Below, in pieces: positions 39,793-42,724 of a DNA stretch of 42,724 nucleotides (its first letter is position 1; the number at the start of each line of letters is the position of its first letter). The position numbers were made by a program, and so were the translations under genes. A model generated the notes under the pieces. That model was not told the origin of the DNA. It was given only the letters and a program-made list of their open reading frames with translations, and made no database searches. The DNA lies in the NCBI GenBank assembly GCA_019421865.1, contig JAHZEL010000017.1, forward strand, positions 1-42,724, written 5' to 3'. The stretch is from Desulfovibrionaceae bacterium. GTDB taxonomy: Bacteria > Desulfobacterota > Desulfovibrionia > Desulfovibrionales > Desulfovibrionaceae.

Positions 39793-40400
39793 TGTCTGTT
39801 CCCCCTTCCTTTTCAACCATAGCTGATTCCCCGTATGATCTGCCGCCAGAACGACTCCGGAAACTTGTCGAGCTGCTGGAAGGATACGGGCGCCCTCTCA
39901 TGCTTACCTCGCCCAAGACGGCCTCCGGTCTGGGACTCTTGCGCCGCATCGTACTCATCTGCTTGAAAAATACCAGAGGGCAGGTTTTTCTGCAGAAGCA
40001 TCCGGTGCAGGCTCCGCTCTATGCCGGTCTCTGGGACGTCTCGGTGATAGGTACCGTATTCGCCGGAGAATCTACGTTCGACGCCGCAGCCCGGGAGCTG
40101 GACAATCAGCTCGGCATCCGGGGTACAAGGCTGAAGGCCATAGGATCGCTGCCCTACACGGACAGCCGGGGAGCCAATCTTTCCGCCACGTTCTTTCTTG
40201 CCGGCCCCAGTCCAGTCTTTCCGCCTACGCCCTCGTCGGCCTCAGCCGACACGCTTCTGGTCGATCAGCATGAGCTTGAGGGCCTGGTTCTGCATCAGCA
40301 GGAAATGCTGACGCCCGAACTTGTATGGGCCGTGCGGGCAGGATGGATTTTCCCCAGAAAAAAAGGACAACCCCGCCTTTACTTCTCCAGCGCAAGGTGA
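39792..40400 (+). CDS. Nudix hydrolase with divergent Nudix box
   Basis: A 202-aa Nudix-fold protein. RRIVLICLKNTRGQVFLQKHPVQAPLYAGLWDVSVIGTVFAGESTFDAAARELDNQLGIRG gives the fold, resembling the IDI/YfcD group by its Q-K-x-P and W-D-x-S motifs. In the Nudix box (G-x5-E-x7-R-E-x2-x-E-x-G/L) the second Glu pair reads LDNQLG instead of xxEExG, so a catalytic metal-binding Glu appears replaced by Asn/Gln. It may have lost hydrolase activity. The start has no clear Shine-Dalgarno site; a later start is possible. Confidence 0.75.
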   Translation: MSVPPSFSTIADSPYDLPPERLRKLVELLEGYGRPLMLTSPKTASGLGLLRRIVLICLKNTRGQVFLQKHPVQAPLYAGLWDVSVIGTVFAGESTFDAAARELDNQLGIRGTRLKAIGSLPYTDSRGANLSATFFLAGPSPVFPPTPSSASADTLLVDQHELEGLVLHQQEMLTPELVWAVRAGWIFPRKKGQPRLYFSSAR

Positions 40401-41167
40401 CGGATCATTTCTTCATGCACCAGACCGTTGCTGGCCAGAATGGGCGTATTGAACCGGTAAGGCGAACCGTCTCTGCCTGTCACCCTGCCCCCGGCCTCCT
40501 CTACCAGCACCCAGCCGGCGGCAATGTCCCACGGCTTGATCCATCCTTCAAAATAGGCATCAAAGCTGCCGCAGGCGACGAAACACATATCAAGCGCAGC
40601 TGAACCGCAGCGGCGGACTCCCACCGTAGCATCAAGCAGAGTACGCATGTCGCGCAGTACTTCGTCCATATCCTCATGTACGCTGTAGGGAAAGCCCGTC
40701 GCAACCAGCGCATCTTCACACAACGTGATATCGCTGGTTCTCAAGGCTCTTCCATTCAGCCAGGCCCCTCTTCCGCGCTCCGCTACATAACGCTCGCCAC
40801 GCACAGGCGCGGAAACGGCGCCGAACACGACCTGTCCGTTCTCCCAAAGCGCTACTGATGTAGCCGTATCGCCGAAGTGATGGGCAAAATTCGTGGTTCC
40901 ATCGACCGGATCAATAATCCAGCATGTTCCCGAAGGCAGAAGCGTCGAAGAACTTTCTTCCGCCATGAACACCGCGCCGGGAACGACATCCCGCAGATGT
41001 TCCTTCAGATAGGCCTCCACAGCCAAATCCGTATCCGTAACAAGATCCCGCTTCCCTTTATGACGAATACTGCGGGGCCGATCCCACTTTTCCAGAAAAA
41101 GCGCGTCGCTGCCGTCCAGAACGGCAAGAAGATCCTGCACACGACGCGACAGGTTCATGATTTCCAT
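40379..41167 (-). CDS. suhB: Inositol-1-monophosphatase family protein (SuhB-like)
   Basis: A 262-aa metal-dependent phosphatase. It has GAVFMAEESSST (metal Glu), CWIIDPVDGTTNFAHHFGDTATSVAL (the DPxDGT motif) and the C-terminal WDIAAGWVLVEEAGGRVTGRDG (WDxAAG motif), which together define the IMPase family. It could act on inositol, nucleotide (PAP) or fructose phosphates; SuhB also affects rRNA transcription in enterobacteria. The start at 41167 follows TAGGATATACC; the longer frame upstream runs antisense through the GAF gene. It is 8 bases after the GAF gene stop, so probably co-transcribed. Confidence 0.9.
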   Translation of the reverse strand: MEIMNLSRRVQDLLAVLDGSDALFLEKWDRPRSIRHKGKRDLVTDTDLAVEAYLKEHLRDVVPGAVFMAEESSSTLLPSGTCWIIDPVDGTTNFAHHFGDTATSVALWENGQVVFGAVSAPVRGERYVAERGRGAWLNGRALRTSDITLCEDALVATGFPYSVHEDMDEVLRDMRTLLDATVGVRRCGSAALDMCFVACGSFDAYFEGWIKPWDIAAGWVLVEEAGGRVTGRDGSPYRFNTPILASNGLVHEEMIRHLALEK

Positions 41168-41175
41168 GGTATATC

Positions 41176-42147
41176 CTACTTGTTTCCGGTCGCAGCCTTT
41201 TCCGCCATGCGAAGGCGGTACCGGAGAGAAAGCATTTCCAAAAGACGGGCAAGATCGTCGGAAGCCAGCCTGAGGAACATCTTCAGCTCGTCGGAGATGG
41301 AGCGTGCCTCTTCCATCGCGAGGCAGAGCACTCCGCAGGTATTTCTGTTCACCACAACAGGAATGCATACCGTACAGCCGAAGGCGGGAACATCCTCCCT
41401 TTTTCCGAATACGGGAGTGCTGCCCGAAAATCCGTCGCTGTACACCGCCTCTTCGTTGCGGAATACCCAGCCTATGATGTCGTTATGCACGGAAAACTCG
41501 TGTTCCTTCTGTCCGGCAAGCAGAAGAGGAGGAAATTCTCCTTCCATGATGTAGGTGGAACTTCCCTCGACTCTGGAAGCAAAGGCGGCATAGGTAAAGC
41601 CCGTAGCTTCCAGAAGCACAGGAAAGACCTTCGAAAGATATCCCTTCCATCCCGGATAGTTCTGGCGCAGCTCTACCAGATGATCCAAAGCCTTGAGATA
41701 CTCCGCGCAGATTCCTCCGTCGGAGCGGCTTTCCATGCCCTGTACCTGAGACAGCATGTCGGCAAACACGGCAACCAGTTTCTGCTTCTCGGGTGAAAAG
41801 GCATGGCGCTGGCAGCTGTCTATGCAGAGAATGCCGCCATCGGGCAGCGGGCAGCCGAGAAAAGAACATATTTCCGGCTCCCAGTCTTCCTTGTAATAGC
41901 CGAGATACGCCTGATTTTCGTCGATGGAGCCGACTACAATGGGCGACCGGTTGCGCAGTATCCAGCCGGCGAGACCTTTGCCGGGCTGAATGACGGCGCT
42001 CTGATTGATATGGTCCCCCTGACTGTAGGCGGCCATGATCTGAGCCCCCTGGCCGTTGCGCGGGGCTTCGAACAGAACGACGGAGTAGGCGTCAAAAACG
42101 CTGGCAGCCAGTGCAAGAATGGATTCGACGGGATTTTTGACAATCAT
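41176..42147 (-). CDS. Two-GAF-domain sensor-like protein
   Basis: A 323-aa cytoplasmic protein with two GAF domains in tandem. The first spans ~5-140 (SVVLFEAPRNG..., PGKGLAGWILRNRSPIVV, FLGCPLPDGGILCIDS), the second ~170-310 (ATGFTYAAFAS..., NDIIGWVFRNEEAVYSDG, CTVCIPVVVNRNTCGVLCLAM). No output domain (kinase, cyclase or HTH) is attached. GAF domains bind small ligands or haem/FeS; several Cys are present in both. Co-transcribed with suhB. No Shine-Dalgarno site is visible at 42147, so the start is uncertain. Confidence 0.8.
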   Translation of the reverse strand: MIVKNPVESILALAASVFDAYSVVLFEAPRNGQGAQIMAAYSQGDHINQSAVIQPGKGLAGWILRNRSPIVVGSIDENQAYLGYYKEDWEPEICSFLGCPLPDGGILCIDSCQRHAFSPEKQKLVAVFADMLSQVQGMESRSDGGICAEYLKALDHLVELRQNYPGWKGYLSKVFPVLLEATGFTYAAFASRVEGSSTYIMEGEFPPLLLAGQKEHEFSVHNDIIGWVFRNEEAVYSDGFSGSTPVFGKREDVPAFGCTVCIPVVVNRNTCGVLCLAMEEARSISDELKMFLRLASDDLARLLEMLSLRYRLRMAEKAATGNK

Positions 42148-42724
42148 GGTAGATCAGGAGGTTAGGGGAAAAAGAACAGAAAAGAAATGGAACAGAAACA
42201 TAGTAGCAGCTGGGCGCATAAGGGGCAAGCTTTTCCTTCCAGTGAAACTTGAAGGATTCAGTGCTCCATTTCTTTGTCTCAGATTGCAACATATTATTTT
42301 GCCTGCTATTTTATGCAAAAGCCTCTGCGTCTTATTACAGCTGTATGCGCCGCTGGGGAGACATTTCGGGAGATTTTTCCACGGATTTCAAGCGTCGGAA
42401 AAATTTTCGGAACGTGGCCGATCCTTACTGAGTCTTTGTGGAACTGGATGCATGCGGTCCGAAAGGCTGGCAGGCAAGCAGCCGTTTCCCCATACCCTCC
42501 GCCTTTCCCCTGCCCCAAAAATAATAAGCCACGCACGGCAACAAAGACGCTAAAACCAATAGTACAAAGACTCAGCCGAAAGAGGAAAACGCTCTACAAA
42601 ACACCTGCGAAGCCGGCTATCCCCAGCTCAGCCAAAATATAAGAAACGTCGTCCTTTTCTGCGGCCTACGCCTTTCTTATGAATATCGGAATATTACGAA
42701 AATTACTTCTTTTTATTTAATAAA
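42148..42724. other. Right end of the window, no gene seen
   Basis: About 575 bases with no convincing reading frame. The last 60 bases are AT-rich and could be the upstream region of a gene beyond the window. Confidence 0.4.

Noticed and set aside
1..42724. CRISPR array, prophage, integrase or insertion sequence
   Set aside because: No regularly spaced repeats, no capsid/terminase genes and no transposase were seen. The integrase-like sequence at 15.8 kb lacks the catalytic Tyr and is fused to Mop domains, so it is a regulator.

Overview
The window looks like the chromosome of an anaerobic sulfidogenic bacterium of the family Desulfovibrionaceae (genus not decided). Support comes from a periplasmic [FeFe] hydrogenase HydAB very close to the Desulfovibrio type, a tungstate-type regulator with an integrase-like N-terminus and a Mop/TOBE C-terminus (TunR type, described in sulfate reducers), an FmdE-MoeA fusion, a membrane-bound molybdopterin oxidoreductase, a selenium-handling operon, and a paired Hsp20 operon. 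No phage, integrative element or CRISPR array is visible.

Layout. 1-100: 3' end of a 5S rRNA and its terminator. 0.5-8.4 kb: a MutT Nudix enzyme; a minus-strand FecB/FecC/FecE-type ABC importer ending in an fmdE gene; a nitroreductase; a His-rich ZraP/Spy-like periplasmic protein; an SGNH hydrolase; and azlCD. 9.06-12.94 kb: a five-gene selenium operon (yedE, tusA-like, DUF3343, NAD(P)H-hydrate-dehydratase-like kinase-fold gene, selD). The selD reading frame has an in-frame UGA at the catalytic position, so SelD itself is a selenoprotein and the organism must decode UGA as selenocysteine. 13.2-16.8 kb: molybdenum cofactor genes, with mobA and the FmdE-MoeA fusion on the minus strand and the TunR-like regulator divergent. 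17.0-22.9 kb: a secreted helix-hairpin-helix protein behind a strong promoter; a secreted protein of unknown family with an in-frame UGA forming a U-x-x-C motif (candidate new selenoprotein); and a three-subunit molybdopterin oxidoreductase. 23-27 kb: a GNAT, YbaK and the methionine importer metNIQ. 27.6-29.2 kb: hydAB. 29.3-31.2 kb: an AT-richer, gene-poor stretch ending in a 118-bp inverted duplication around about 630 bp. 31.2-36.3 kb: glpABC and a divergent HAD phosphatase. 36.9-42.1 kb: a PHP phosphoesterase, a small Cys-containing protein with two Hsp20 genes, RimI, a Nudix enzyme, SuhB and a two-GAF protein.

How it fits together. The 9-23 kb block joins selenium supply (YedE import, TusA/DUF3343 carriers, SelD selenophosphate synthesis) with molybdenum/tungsten sensing and bis-MGD cofactor synthesis (TunR, MoeA-like, MobA). 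It then continues into genes that could use these cofactors: a molybdoenzyme and, next to it, the possible secreted selenoprotein. This candidate selenoprotein, with the adjacent secreted HhH protein and oxidoreductase, is the most novel item here.
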